Position numbers and translations under genes: made by a program. Below, in pieces: positions 30,425 through 40,449 of a stretch of 64,000 nt of DNA. The notes beneath the pieces are model-generated. The model did no database searches, was not told the DNA's origin, and worked only from the letters and a program-made list of their open reading frames with translations. Position 1 is the stretch's first letter. Each line of letters begins with the position of its first letter. The stretch covers positions 23,589 through 87,588 of the forward strand of contig CACPHU010000004.1 of NCBI GenBank assembly GCA_902633855.1. The letters run 5' to 3'. This DNA is from an uncultured OCS116 cluster bacterium. GTDB lineage: Bacteria > Pseudomonadota > Alphaproteobacteria > Rhizobiales > TMED25.

Positions 30425-30913
30425 ATGAGAAAAGTATACATATATGTATTTTGTCTAATGCTTATAGGCCTAATTACACCAGGTCAACTTTCATCAAAGG
30501 GTCTTTGTGACGGTCCAGGTGGTGGATTTTTATGTGGCGCCGGTATTGGGGGCGGAATTGGTTCTGCAATTGATGGCGACGATGGTGCTAAAGCTGGTGC
30601 AATAATTGGTGGGATTATGGGGATTGCCTCTAGTATAAACGAAGCGGAGAATAGAAATACAAATGAAAGTCAAAATTCTTATAATGAAGTTATTTCAGAT
30701 GACTACCCAGCCCTGCTAGTTTACAACACACAAATCGCACTTATCAGCATTGGTTATTATGTTGGAATGTATGATGGTTCTTATACAAGAAGCACAAGCG
30801 ATGCAATAAAAAGCTATCAAAAAGATAATAGCTTGATTGTAAATGGCATACCTACTGAGCAGCTATATGAGAAAATTAGGCGTGACGTTATAGAAATATA
30901 TAGTAAAGAATAG
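30425..30913 (+). CDS. secreted glycine-zipper and peptidoglycan-binding-like protein
   Basis: Signal peptide (residues about 4-25) followed by a glycine zipper near residues 31-60 (GAGIGGGIGSAIDG, AGAIIGGIMG), then a C-terminal segment like the PG_binding_1 domain: NTQIALISIGYYVGMYDGSY near 101-120, TRSTSDAIKSYQKDN and a short C-terminal helix. Such proteins sit in the cell envelope and bind the wall. It follows the IalB-like gene by 68 bp on the same strand and has its own ribosome site (AAAGG). No precise function can be given. Confidence 0.7.
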   Translation: MRKVYIYVFCLMLIGLITPGQLSSKGLCDGPGGGFLCGAGIGGGIGSAIDGDDGAKAGAIIGGIMGIASSINEAENRNTNESQNSYNEVISDDYPALLVYNTQIALISIGYYVGMYDGSYTRSTSDAIKSYQKDNSLIVNGIPTEQLYEKIRRDVIEIYSKE

Positions 30914-30918
30914 AATCA

Positions 30919-32097
30919 TTAATTAGTTTTAATGGCCTCAGCAAGGTAGAAGGCTATCGTACCGATGAGAGCAAGTAAAATTAATTGTATCGGCATAAAA
31001 ATCAGCCCAATTCCAGCAAGAACAGCTGCCACATATGAAGATATACCAGCTATTGAATATTGAATACAGCCTGACAAGCCTGATGCGGCACCAGCTAACT
31101 GAGGTCTTATACTAACAATATTGGCGATTATATTAGGCATCACAATCCCGTTTGAATACGTGATAATCATCATTGTTCCAAAAATTATATATATATTTAT
31201 GACACCACTTAGGAATACAATCAACATAAGCACAGAGCCAATTATGGTTCCAAATACGGCGTAACCAATCATTCTTAAAGATCCAATCCTCTCAGAGAGC
31301 CGAGCTGTGGTAAAACTACCCGACATAAAGGCAAATGATATCACCATAAATGTGAAACCATATTGGGTCGGTGAGTATTCCAACTTTTGGATCACAAGAA
31401 GTGGGGCAACGCCAAGAAAAGTGAAAAACATAGAGTTTGCACATGACATTGTAATTGTGTAAAGGATGAATTGAGGTAATTTCAATAATTGAACGAAACT
31501 GTTTAATAGTGATCTAATATCACCTTTAATGCGATCTTCAGTTTTCGTCTCTTGAAGGTTATAAAATATATTTAAAAAGAGGATTATGCCCACGATCATT
31601 ATAAGGTAAAAAATACTTCTCCAACCAAATAGGTCTTGTAATATACCACCAAGCGGTGGTGCGATCATAGGCGCAATGACCATGACTGTAGTCACATAAC
31701 CTAATGCGCTTGCAGCCTTTTCACGGCTGTATACATCGCGAATAATTGCTCGACCAAGAACAATGCCGGCAACCCCTCCGAATGCCTGTATAAAACGACC
31801 AATAACAAGTAACTCACTTGATGTTGCAATGCTACATATTGTTGTCCCAACCAAAAAAATAATAATTCCAAGCATCAATATTGATCTTCTACCGTAGGCG
31901 TCTGATATTGGACCAATAAAAATCTGACCAATGGCCATTGATATAATAAATGAGGATACTGCAACTTGCGCACTTGAATATGTTATCCCGAAATGATCCG
32001 AGAGTGCAGGTAACGATGGTACAATTAAGTTTAATGTTAGTGGTGCAAGTCCAGTTACAGCGGCCAAAGACCAAATGGAAGGTTGATAATTTTTAAT
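30919..32097 (-). CDS. Bcr/CflA-type multidrug MFS exporter
   Basis: Twelve-helix proton-driven efflux protein of the drug:H+ antiporter 1 group. Motif A is IFIGPISDAYGRRSILMLG in the loop after helix 2, with the partial repeat FTTARLSERIGSLRMIG in the second half; APMIAPPLGGILQDLFGWRSIF matches Bcr-type motif C. The only standard start is TTG at 32067, which leaves no cytosolic N-terminus before helix 1. An ATT at 32097 in frame has AAGAGG seven bases upstream and adds ten residues (KNYQPSIWSL). I extend to it, with doubt. It is downstream of gshA. Confidence 0.85.
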   Translation of the reverse strand: MKNYQPSIWSLAAVTGLAPLTLNLIVPSLPALSDHFGITYSSAQVAVSSFIISMAIGQIFIGPISDAYGRRSILMLGIIIFLVGTTICSIATSSELLVIGRFIQAFGGVAGIVLGRAIIRDVYSREKAASALGYVTTVMVIAPMIAPPLGGILQDLFGWRSIFYLIMIVGIILFLNIFYNLQETKTEDRIKGDIRSLLNSFVQLLKLPQFILYTITMSCANSMFFTFLGVAPLLVIQKLEYSPTQYGFTFMVISFAFMSGSFTTARLSERIGSLRMIGYAVFGTIIGSVLMLIVFLSGVINIYIIFGTMMIITYSNGIVMPNIIANIVSIRPQLAGAASGLSGCIQYSIAGISSYVAAVLAGIGLIFMPIQLILLALIGTIAFYLAEAIKTN

Positions 32098-32108
32098 ATT
32101 AGTGCCTC

Positions 32109-33485
32109 TTATAAAAAGTGTTTGTTATATATTTGTTTTAATTCATTTGACCATTCTTGATGGAATTCGCCAATTAAGATGTCTGACGATGTTCTTTTTT
32201 TTGTGAGAACCTCAAAAAGTGGCTCTAAAAAGATTTCTTCCGTTGCATCATGCTCATTTCGTATATTCCTCTTAGACAATCCCTGCTTTGATAAAGATAC
32301 CAACTCCTTTAGAAGATCTAGCATAGCATGACCTTTAAAGCGTGCATTCAAACCATCTTTATTTAAGCACTCATCCAAATGCAAAACATCAGAATATGTC
32401 CATTTTGAGATTATTTTGTAAACCTCATCAAGCACTCCGTTATTATACATCAATCCCGTCCAAATGGATGCTAGACTAAGGATTGAACCATGGTTTCCAG
32501 AGTCAGCCCCTCTCATTTCGAGAAATTTCTTCAGTCGAACTTGAGGAAAGAGGGTTGATAGATGAGTCTCCCAATCATCTATCGTTGCTGAAAAATTTTC
32601 TCCCTTATCGTCCATAAAGCCATTGGATAGAAAATTCCTAAAAGACATATGGTTCGGTATGACATATCTACCATTTCTAATGATAAAATACATCGGTACA
32701 TCGAGTGCATACTGGGCGTAATCCTCAAATTTATTCTGATCATCAAAAGCAAATTTTAAATAGCCACATCTATCATTATCTGTATTTGCCCAAACCCGGA
32801 GCCTATTCGATAGTAATCCTGTTAGCCTGCCATTCAGAAATGGACTATTAAAAAATAACACGGATATGAGTGGCTGAAGTGCCATCGCAACGCGGAACTT
32901 TTTTGCATAATCATTTTCATCACTGTAATCAAGATTAACTTGGGTTGTCGCGGAACAATGCATCATATCTAAGCCATGACTTCCAACTTTTGGCATATAT
33001 TCCCTCATGATTGTATATCTAGTCTTTGGAACTTTTGCCATATCCTTAAAGCCCCAGTTTGGTGAAAACCCAAGGCCAAGAGCTCCAATATTTAACTCAT
33101 TACAAACATACTCAATTTGAGAATGATATTGTCTAAATTCTTCATTTGTTTGATGTAAGTTGGAACATTTTGATCCTGACAATTCAATTTGACCACCGGG
33201 TTCAAGAGAGATATTTCTATCATTTTGTACATCAGATAAACCAATAACATTATCCCCATCAAATATTGGACTCCAATTAAACTGATCTATAAGTATTTTG
33301 AACACATCAACGATACCCGGACCATCTGAGTATTGAAGCGGACACAACGAGTCTTTATGAAATAAAAATTTTTCGTTTTCTGTTCCGATTTTATAATCTT
33401 TGGGTGATTTTGAACCCGAATGAAAATAATTAATTAAATCCAATACTGATGGGATTTGTGAGCTTAGTTCTATATTGTTTTTCAT
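32109..33485 (-). CDS. gshA: glutamate--cysteine ligase (plant/alphaproteobacterial type)
   Basis: First enzyme of glutathione synthesis. The 458-aa GCS2-family form seen in plants and alphaproteobacteria. Conserved segments: GTENEKFLFHKD, SLEPGGQIELSGSKCSNLHQT near residues 92-112, HGLDMMHCSATTQVNLDYS and EMRGADSGNHGS. No gshB is in the window. rsmE lies upstream on the same strand and the MFS gene downstream, probably one transcription unit. Confidence 0.94.
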   Translation of the reverse strand: MKNNIELSSQIPSVLDLINYFHSGSKSPKDYKIGTENEKFLFHKDSLCPLQYSDGPGIVDVFKILIDQFNWSPIFDGDNVIGLSDVQNDRNISLEPGGQIELSGSKCSNLHQTNEEFRQYHSQIEYVCNELNIGALGLGFSPNWGFKDMAKVPKTRYTIMREYMPKVGSHGLDMMHCSATTQVNLDYSDENDYAKKFRVAMALQPLISVLFFNSPFLNGRLTGLLSNRLRVWANTDNDRCGYLKFAFDDQNKFEDYAQYALDVPMYFIIRNGRYVIPNHMSFRNFLSNGFMDDKGENFSATIDDWETHLSTLFPQVRLKKFLEMRGADSGNHGSILSLASIWTGLMYNNGVLDEVYKIISKWTYSDVLHLDECLNKDGLNARFKGHAMLDLLKELVSLSKQGLSKRNIRNEHDATEEIFLEPLFEVLTKKRTSSDILIGEFHQEWSNELKQIYNKHFL

Positions 33486-33518
33486 AAATTATACATCTGA
33501 CATGGCACTTTACTGCGT

Positions 33519-34262
33519 TTAACTAAACAGATCTCCATTTGCGGTCTGCAAAAATGATGCCACAACTATTGCCGCGGTATCAGCCCTGAGAACTCTAGAC
33601 CCAAGAGAGAGTCTTATTAAATTCCTTAACTTTAAAATACTGTACCTCTCTTTATCAGAAAACCCCCCCTCTGGTCCAATCAAAAAGGAAATATTCAATT
33701 CTTTTGCCCTACTCAATTCACTTATGGGATTTTCTGGTTGGGATTTTTCATCGCAAAAGACTAATATTTTTTCTTTAGGCCAGTCCTTGAGCAACTCATC
33801 TATTGGTACAGCATCATTAATTTTTGGAACGATCATTAGTCCACATTGCTCAGCGGCCTCTTTTGCTCGTGTGAGTAGCTTATTTTGATTTATATTTCGA
33901 ACATTTGAAAATTCCGTTATGACTGGTGTGAAAGTTGATATGCCCAGCTCAGTCAGCTTTTCAATTATATAGTTGTGCCTGTTTGCATTTAATGGAGAAA
34001 AATAACAATGCATTTCCCTATATTTGATTTGAGACCGAGCACGGCTGATTAACTCTATTTCAATTTTATCTTTTTTAACAATTAAAACTTTTGAATACCA
34101 TTCACCATCCACACCATTAAATATACGTAGTTCGTCATTTACTTTAACTCTCATAACATTTCTCAAATAGTGATGATCATCATTTGAGACTTCAATTATT
34201 GCATTTTGATACAATTTACAATTTTGATATAGTCTTATGTTTGTTGAATTGTTCGATTGCAT
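33519..34262 (-). CDS. rsmE: 16S rRNA (uracil1498-N3)-methyltransferase
   Basis: SPOUT-fold methyltransferase that modifies U1498 of 16S rRNA. The knot motifs are clear: FLIGPEGGFSDKE near residues 194-206 and LSLGSRVLRADTAAIV near 218-233. N-terminal HYLRNVMRVKVNDELRIFNG is the PUA-like part. Length 247 aa is standard. Divergent from ubiA, and upstream of gshA, an order seen widely in alphaproteobacteria. Confidence 0.95.
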   Translation of the reverse strand: MQSNNSTNIRLYQNCKLYQNAIIEVSNDDHHYLRNVMRVKVNDELRIFNGVDGEWYSKVLIVKKDKIEIELISRARSQIKYREMHCYFSPLNANRHNYIIEKLTELGISTFTPVITEFSNVRNINQNKLLTRAKEAAEQCGLMIVPKINDAVPIDELLKDWPKEKILVFCDEKSQPENPISELSRAKELNISFLIGPEGGFSDKERYSILKLRNLIRLSLGSRVLRADTAAIVVASFLQTANGDLFS

Positions 34263-34308
34263 TTTATTATTTTAATCTCAAAAATTTTGTTATAAATAAT
34301 TTAATTAA

Positions 34309-35205
34309 TTGTCAGAAAAAATTATACTGCATATTGTTTTGAAAAGTATTAAAAAAAGAATTAACTGCTACATAGCAATAACACGAAATAACAAGCCGAT
34401 TGGTTGGCTTCTATTGTTCATTCCATGTTTGTACGGTATCATTTCATCTTCAATTTATTCGGGTAAAATAATTCAATTAGAAATCATAGCACTTTTTTTG
34501 CTTGGCTCTATCCTCATGAGATCTGCTGGTTGCATTTTTAATGATATAGTTGACCGCAAAATAGACGCGCAAGTTGAGCGCACCAAAAACAGACCATTAG
34601 CAAATAAAACCATGTCGCTCTATGAAGCAAGTTTATTACTTTTGGTGCTATTATTTTTTAGCTTGTGCATACTTATTTCACTCAACACAATTACAATAAT
34701 AATAGGGCTGACATCAATAATTCTGGTTTTTACATACCCATTTATGAAGAGAATTACACACTGGCCACAGCTTTTTTTGGGTATAACATTTAACTGGGGC
34801 ATAATAATGGGCTGGACATCCGTATCAGAGAGTCTGAGTCCTGTCATATTCCTGATTTATCTATCTTCCATATTTTGGACACTGGGTTATGACACTGTTT
34901 ATGGTTACCAAGATATTATTGATGATAAAATCATTGGAATTAAGTCAACAGCTGTTCTGTTTGAGAAGAGTCCAAAAGTAGCGATCTATACCTTTTATAT
35001 AATAAGTTTTCTGCTTATGTTCATGGCAATGATTTGGATTGGGGTAGGTTACAAAACATTTTTAGTATTTCTTTGTGCGGTTATGCTTGGTATAGTATTG
35101 ATTGGAAAACTCAATTTAAGAGAAGTAAAATCTTGCGCTCGTTTTTTCTTGGCAAATAAATATATAGGTTTTCTGGTAGTATTAGCATTAGCATTATCCA
35201 TTTAG
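34309..35205 (+). CDS. ubiA: 4-hydroxybenzoate polyprenyltransferase
   Basis: Membrane prenyltransferase attaching the polyprenyl chain to 4-hydroxybenzoate in ubiquinone synthesis. Nine or so membrane helices. The two aspartate motifs are NDIVDRKIDAQVERTKNRP near residues 79-97 and YGYQDIIDDKIIGIKSTAV near 197-215. The start is TTG at 34309, since no ATG is available before the first helix. The side-chain substrate would come from the IspB-type synthase at 2.3 kb. waaA starts 12 bp downstream. Confidence 0.93.
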   Translation: MSEKIILHIVLKSIKKRINCYIAITRNNKPIGWLLLFIPCLYGIISSSIYSGKIIQLEIIALFLLGSILMRSAGCIFNDIVDRKIDAQVERTKNRPLANKTMSLYEASLLLLVLLFFSLCILISLNTITIIIGLTSIILVFTYPFMKRITHWPQLFLGITFNWGIIMGWTSVSESLSPVIFLIYLSSIFWTLGYDTVYGYQDIIDDKIIGIKSTAVLFEKSPKVAIYTFYIISFLLMFMAMIWIGVGYKTFLVFLCAVMLGIVLIGKLNLREVKSCARFFLANKYIGFLVVLALALSI

Positions 35206-35217
35206 TCTCTTAAAGAA

Positions 35218-36510
35218 ATGAAAAAAATATTTCAAAATTTTGCGATTTTAATATACGTATTTTTGACAAACCTATTTCTAATCTTTGGATACGCATACAT
35301 GACTATACGTAGAGCTAATTCTAAAGAAACCTATGAAAGCCTTAAGCAAAAATTCGCCCAAAATTTTTCATCATCAAGTCAAAATAAGAAAATCATATGG
35401 ATACATGCAGCTAGTATCGGTGAGACTTATTCTGGACTGAGTGTTGCCAGGTTTATTTTGAAACATAATACAAAAATCTGTATTTTATTTACCACGACAA
35501 CACTATCATCAGCAAAAATTTTAGAGAATAATGCAAATGAAAGAGTCATTCACCAGTTCCTGCCCTTAGATGTGAAAATATTTGTAAAAAGATTTTTAAA
35601 TCACTGGTCTCCCGTACTATCTATTTTCATGGAGTCAGAAATATGGCCTAATTTCTACCTTGAGCTTGAGCGTAGACACATACCCTTATATTTACTGAAT
35701 GCGCGGCTGTCTGATAAAAGCTTTAAAAGGTGGAATAAGCTAAAGATATTAGCAGATAGAATATTTTCCATACCAAAATTGATTTCGTGCCAGGATAATG
35801 ACACCTATAATAGATATAAGCAACTGGGTCAGTCAAATATAAGATTGTGTGAGAATATAAAATACGCAAATACTCCATTAAAAACAAATAAAGCGGAATA
35901 TGAATACCTCAAAAAAATATTAGAAAAGAAATTTATATACATTGCTGCATCAGTGCACGAGAAAGAGACCGAGTTATTCTTTGTTTTACACAAAAAAATC
36001 CTCGACAAACATCCAAATACAGTATGTATATTTGCACCCAGACATTCTGAAACGTGCTCTAAAATGATTTCCTTATTGGACGCAGATGCTCACAGTTGGT
36101 CATATTTACCGAATAATGACCTTAAACCTGATAATAAATTTTTAATTATCAATGAAGTCGGAATTTTGGGTACTTATTTTGAATTATCCCAAATAGCAGT
36201 AATAGGCGGCTCCTTTGATACAATTGGCGGACATAATCCAATTGAGGCAATACAAAAAAATTGTATAGTATTGCATGGAGAGAATATTCAAAATTTTAGT
36301 GACATATATGAATCCTTAGACAAACTCAAATGCTCGTTTTTAACCAAGGACGCAGACTCAATTATGCAAAAAATTGAAGATTATATTTGCCAACCAAACA
36401 AAAAACAGGATACCCTAAAAAATATAAACACAATAATAAGCAAGAAAAAGGTGCTTATTGAGAATGAAATACTTGATATCCTAAATTTAGAACTCGGAAA
36501 AATCAAATGA
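35218..36510 (+). CDS. waaA: 3-deoxy-D-manno-octulosonic acid transferase
   Basis: GT30 glycosyltransferase that adds Kdo to lipid IV-A in lipopolysaccharide synthesis, showing the cell has an LPS-type outer membrane. An N-terminal membrane anchor (residues about 7-28) precedes IIWIHAASIGETYSG. MESEIWPNFYLELERRHIP and GGSFDTIGGHNPIEA near residues 325-340 are signature blocks. Length 430 aa is normal. Its stop overlaps lpxK as ATGA. Confidence 0.95.
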   Translation: MKKIFQNFAILIYVFLTNLFLIFGYAYMTIRRANSKETYESLKQKFAQNFSSSSQNKKIIWIHAASIGETYSGLSVARFILKHNTKICILFTTTTLSSAKILENNANERVIHQFLPLDVKIFVKRFLNHWSPVLSIFMESEIWPNFYLELERRHIPLYLLNARLSDKSFKRWNKLKILADRIFSIPKLISCQDNDTYNRYKQLGQSNIRLCENIKYANTPLKTNKAEYEYLKKILEKKFIYIAASVHEKETELFFVLHKKILDKHPNTVCIFAPRHSETCSKMISLLDADAHSWSYLPNNDLKPDNKFLIINEVGILGTYFELSQIAVIGGSFDTIGGHNPIEAIQKNCIVLHGENIQNFSDIYESLDKLKCSFLTKDADSIMQKIEDYICQPNKKQDTLKNINTIISKKKVLIENEILDILNLELGKIK

Positions 36511-37502
36511 GAAGACCTAGATTCTGGAATGATACTTCACTTCTCACAAATGTACTGACCCCAATTGGGCTCATTCATAATTTTATTTCTAAGCAAAGCT
36601 ACAAACTAAACAAACCATACTACTCAAAAGCCCCCGTAATTTGCATTGGTAGCCTTATAATTGGTGGTGGAGCCAAGACCCCAGTCGTGATAGCTATACA
36701 AAAATTATTGTTAAAAAAAAATAAAAAAGTATCGGCAGCATCAAAGTGCTACAAGGGAAAGATTAAACGTCCAGTTCTTATTGATAAGAGTCACACATCG
36801 ATTGATGTTGGGGATGAACCTCTGCTTTTATCTCAGTTATGTGAGACATTTGTATCAAAAAATAGAAAAGCGGCCTTGGAAATGGCGAATAATTATAGCG
36901 AGTATGATTACATTGTTTCCGATGATGGATATAGGGATGTCTCAATCAAAAATAAAGTAAATGTGTTAGTAATCGACGGAAATATACCTAGAATAAATCT
37001 AAAACAATTTCCAGCAGGTGATTTACAAGGCTCAATAGACGACGCCCTCAACCTTGCAGACATATTAATTCTCATCGACGAAGAAAAAGCTGATAAGCAG
37101 ATCGTTGAAAAGATAAAAAATTATAAAAAACATTGCGTATCAGCTAGATCAGAATACCAAATAAGAAATGATGATAAGTCAGAAAAAATAACATTTACAG
37201 GAATTGGTATGCCTAAAAAATTTCATAATACCTTGAATAAATTAAAAATAAAAAGTGTACAAAATTTGACCTATCCAAATCACTTCCAGTATGGCAGGAA
37301 TGACGTAAAACACTTACTCAAAATTGCATCGGAGCATGGTAAATACTCCTTATTAACGACCTCAAAAGACTATGTTAGATTTAATGATAAGAATGATCCA
37401 GACAGGAGGCTTCGAGATATAGTGGATGTTCTAGATATCTCCGTTGAAATAAATCAACCCGATGATCTGATGAGACATATTTCGAATAAATCCATAAATT
37501 AA
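36507..37502 (+). CDS. lpxK: tetraacyldisaccharide 4'-kinase
   Basis: Phosphorylates the lipid A disaccharide at the 4' position. The P-loop region is ICIGSLIIGGGAKTPVVIA near residues 46-64, where GGGAKTP stands for the usual GGTGKTP. DYIVSDDGYRDVSIKN and QFPAGDLQ blocks follow. 331 aa, complete. It overlaps waaA by 4 bp and its stop lies 1 bp from the convergent DUF2093 gene. Confidence 0.94.
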   Translation: MRRPRFWNDTSLLTNVLTPIGLIHNFISKQSYKLNKPYYSKAPVICIGSLIIGGGAKTPVVIAIQKLLLKKNKKVSAASKCYKGKIKRPVLIDKSHTSIDVGDEPLLLSQLCETFVSKNRKAALEMANNYSEYDYIVSDDGYRDVSIKNKVNVLVIDGNIPRINLKQFPAGDLQGSIDDALNLADILILIDEEKADKQIVEKIKNYKKHCVSARSEYQIRNDDKSEKITFTGIGMPKKFHNTLNKLKIKSVQNLTYPNHFQYGRNDVKHLLKIASEHGKYSLLTTSKDYVRFNDKNDPDRRLRDIVDVLDISVEINQPDDLMRHISNKSIN

Positions 37503-37503
37503 T

Positions 37504-37719
37504 CTAACTACTCTTTATATAACCAGCTAATGCTGCTTCCGCACTTTCATAGGGCTCTTGCCTTTCGACAGACCAGTACTTTAAATCACTAACGCTAATC
37601 TTATTTCCGGTAACTGCGCACACAACATATTGCCCATCAACCAATACATCAAATTCACCGTCTGAGTATTTTAATTTGGCCTCTTGATTATCTATTATAT
37701 TTTTATTTTTTCCTATCAT
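37504..37719 (-). CDS. DUF2093 protein
   Basis: A 71-aa protein of a family found almost only in alphaproteobacteria, beside xseA as here. The segment YVVCAVTGNKISVSDLKYWSVERQEPYESAEAAL carries the family pattern. A C-terminal sole cysteine sits in CAVTG. Function unknown; it begins 11 bp after the xseA stop and is probably cotranscribed with it. Confidence 0.88.
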   Translation of the reverse strand: MIGKNKNIIDNQEAKLKYSDGEFDVLVDGQYVVCAVTGNKISVSDLKYWSVERQEPYESAEAALAGYIKSS

Positions 37720-37729
37720 TACACATTAA

Positions 37730-39088
37730 TTATTTATCATTTTGATTTCTTACGGTAATTTCGCCATCTGAAAACATAATGTTTACTAATTTATGTTGAT
37801 TTGCAACTTTTTTACTTTCAACAATTGATTCATCTTGATCTTTTATTATGGCATAGCCCCTGTTCATGGTTTTTTTATAATTTAAACTATCTAATAATCT
37901 ATTGTTTGAGGATAATAAATAGGATTTATCTCGAATTCTACCCTTTGTATTTGATAGTAATTCTGAATTAATTTTTTCCTGCTTTATTGCATAGTTATTT
38001 AGTTTCTGCTCAAGCAATCTGATGATTTTTTCATTTAGGTTATTTTGTTTCAATTTCTTATTCTGGATATTACTAACAAGAGCCTGCTTTGATATCTTGG
38101 AACTTAGCCTTTCAAAATCGATTAGTTTTCCATTTTGATATTGCATTCCCCTTGAGATTAATTTCTGCTCTGCAAAGTTGTATCTGAGAGTAAAATTAGC
38201 TAACTTATCAAAAATGAACTTCTTAAGTATTTCTATATCCTGATTAATCTTATACTTAACCTCTCTAATATCCGGGAATAATTTTCCGGCTGCAGCAGTG
38301 GGTGTTGGAGCTCTGTAGTCTGAAGCAAGATCAATCAGACATGTATCCGTTTCATGACCAATTGCAGTAATAACTGGAATATCCGATGAATATACTGCTC
38401 TGACAAGAATTTCATCATTAAAACCCCACAAATCCTCAAGTGATCCACCACCTCTTGCAATTAGTATAACATCTGGTCTTTTCGTGGACGAAGTAATTCT
38501 ATTGGCCCCGATAACTGCTTCACTAATTTCCTTTGGGCAGTTTTGCCCTTGAACAGAAACATCCATAATATCAATATTTATTGGATATCCTCGATCTTTA
38601 TTTATTCTTAAAATATCGCGTATTACTGCTCCATTAATAGAGGTTAGAATAAGCAAATTTTTTGGATATTTTGGAATTAATTTTTTTTTCGAAACATCAA
38701 ATAGCCCCTCTGCTTGCAGACTTTTCTTTAATTTCTCATAAAGGGCCAATAGCGCACCTTCACCTGCAACCTCAACATTATCAATCATTATTTGATATTT
38801 TGAGTTACTACCTCTTGAGTATGTCGTAATTTTTCCAGATGCAATTACTTCCATCCCATCTTGTGGCTTGATGTTTAATTTTTGAAATTTGTCAGGCCAA
38901 ATAATCGCTTCTATGAGGTCATTTTGTTCTTTTAATGATAAAAATACATGCCCTGCCTTGCTCACACTGAGCCCAGATACCTCTCCTCTAAGCCTTATAT
39001 AACCAAAGTTTTCTTCAAGGCTCTTCTTTATTTCTTGGGAGAGCTCAATAACACCATATTCTCGAATATTTTGATTAACAAAAATCAT
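37730..39088 (-). CDS. xseA: exodeoxyribonuclease VII large subunit
   Basis: Large subunit of the nuclease that degrades single-stranded DNA. N-terminal OB-fold domain (GYIRLRGEVSGLSVSKAGHVFLSLK near residues 30-54), then the catalytic domain with VILIARGGGSLEDLWGFNDE and AIGHETDTCLIDLASDYRAPTPTAAA, and a coiled-coil C-terminal half. 452 aa, complete. The small subunit gene xseB is not in the window. Confidence 0.95.
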   Translation of the reverse strand: MIFVNQNIREYGVIELSQEIKKSLEENFGYIRLRGEVSGLSVSKAGHVFLSLKEQNDLIEAIIWPDKFQKLNIKPQDGMEVIASGKITTYSRGSNSKYQIMIDNVEVAGEGALLALYEKLKKSLQAEGLFDVSKKKLIPKYPKNLLILTSINGAVIRDILRINKDRGYPINIDIMDVSVQGQNCPKEISEAVIGANRITSSTKRPDVILIARGGGSLEDLWGFNDEILVRAVYSSDIPVITAIGHETDTCLIDLASDYRAPTPTAAAGKLFPDIREVKYKINQDIEILKKFIFDKLANFTLRYNFAEQKLISRGMQYQNGKLIDFERLSSKISKQALVSNIQNKKLKQNNLNEKIIRLLEQKLNNYAIKQEKINSELLSNTKGRIRDKSYLLSSNNRLLDSLNYKKTMNRGYAIIKDQDESIVESKKVANQHKLVNIMFSDGEITVRNQNDK

Positions 39089-39177
39089 TTAAAACCATTA
39101 TTTATGAATTAACATTATAATTCTTTACGTTAATATTATGAGTAAAATTATTTTGATGTAACTAAAATTGTGGGCAA

Positions 39178-40449
39178 ATGAATATTTTAATCATTGGCAG
39201 TGGTGGAAGAGAACATGCCATCGCAATGGCTTTGTCTAAAAGTCCAATCAAGAACCAGTTATTTGCCCTACCAGGCAATCCCGGTATTAACGAATATTGT
39301 GAGTGTATAGATATTGACCCATCTAACTTTAGAGAGATTAAGAATTTTTCCAAAAATAATAATATTGACCTTGTAATTGTTGGGCCCGAAGTACCAATAT
39401 GTGAAGGGATTACGGATTACTTGAAAGAATATAAAATCGACGTTTTTGCACCTAGTTTGGAAGCATCAAAGCTAGAGTCGTCAAAAAAATTTACAAAAGA
39501 AATTGCATTTGAAAATAACATTCCAACAGGTGAAGCAAAGTGGTTTGATAATTATGCTGATGCATGTTTGTATTTAGAAAAACTTGAGGCACCATATGTC
39601 ATAAAAGCTGATGGATTAGCAGCAGGTAAAGGTGTTGCAATTTGTGAAGATCTCAATGGCGCAAAAAATTCATTGGAAGATGTCTTTAACGGAAAATTTG
39701 GAAGTGGGCAATCCGTATTAATTGAAGAATTTCTGTATGGTCAAGAGCTCAGCTACTTTGCGATTACAGACGGTAAGGAAATTCTACCCCTCATTGGTGC
39801 TCAAGATCACAAACGGCTACTTGATAAAGATGAGGGTCCAAATACAGGTGGTATGGGTGCCTACTGCCCTCCACCAATGTTATCTACTGAACTCGAAAAT
39901 AAAATTATGAATCAAATTTTAGAACCAACAATATACGGCCTTAGAAAGAGAGGGATTGAATATAAAGGAGTTCTTTTTGCGGGACTGATGGTTAGAGAAA
40001 ATCAACCAAGCTTAATTGAATATAATATTAGATTTGGTGATCCTGAAACCCAGGCATTATTGATGCTCATGAAGTCAGACTTTGCAGAATTACTGTTTGA
40101 AACCGTAAATGGAAATATTAACAACTATAATCTTGAGTGGGAAAAAAAGAAAGCAATAACAGTAGTATTAGCTAATGAAGGGTATCCATCACAATATAAT
40201 AAAAATTCAGAAATATATGGTATTGAGGATGCTGAAAAAAATCCAAATGTGAAAGTTTTTCATGCTGGTACTTCAATCATTGATGGTTCTTTGATAGCCA
40301 CGGGCGGCCGAGTACTAAATGTTACATCAATTGCTGACACACTAGAACTTGCAAGAGAGCATGCCTATTCAGCAATTGAAAAAATAACCTACAAAGGTAA
40401 AGTATATCGAAATGATATAGCTTGGAGAGCTCTTAGCAAAATTACTTAA
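39178..40449 (+). CDS. purD: phosphoribosylamine--glycine ligase
   Basis: ATP-grasp enzyme for the second step of purine synthesis. N-terminal MNILIIGSGGREHAIAMAL, then ATP-grasp motifs IKADGLAAGKGVAI near residues 142-155, GPNTGGMGAYCPPP and EYNIRFGDPETQALL. 423 aa, complete. Divergent from xseA; its stop overlaps the convergent tadA by 8 bp. Confidence 0.97.
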   Translation: MNILIIGSGGREHAIAMALSKSPIKNQLFALPGNPGINEYCECIDIDPSNFREIKNFSKNNNIDLVIVGPEVPICEGITDYLKEYKIDVFAPSLEASKLESSKKFTKEIAFENNIPTGEAKWFDNYADACLYLEKLEAPYVIKADGLAAGKGVAICEDLNGAKNSLEDVFNGKFGSGQSVLIEEFLYGQELSYFAITDGKEILPLIGAQDHKRLLDKDEGPNTGGMGAYCPPPMLSTELENKIMNQILEPTIYGLRKRGIEYKGVLFAGLMVRENQPSLIEYNIRFGDPETQALLMLMKSDFAELLFETVNGNINNYNLEWEKKKAITVVLANEGYPSQYNKNSEIYGIEDAEKNPNVKVFHAGTSIIDGSLIATGGRVLNVTSIADTLELAREHAYSAIEKITYKGKVYRNDIAWRALSKIT

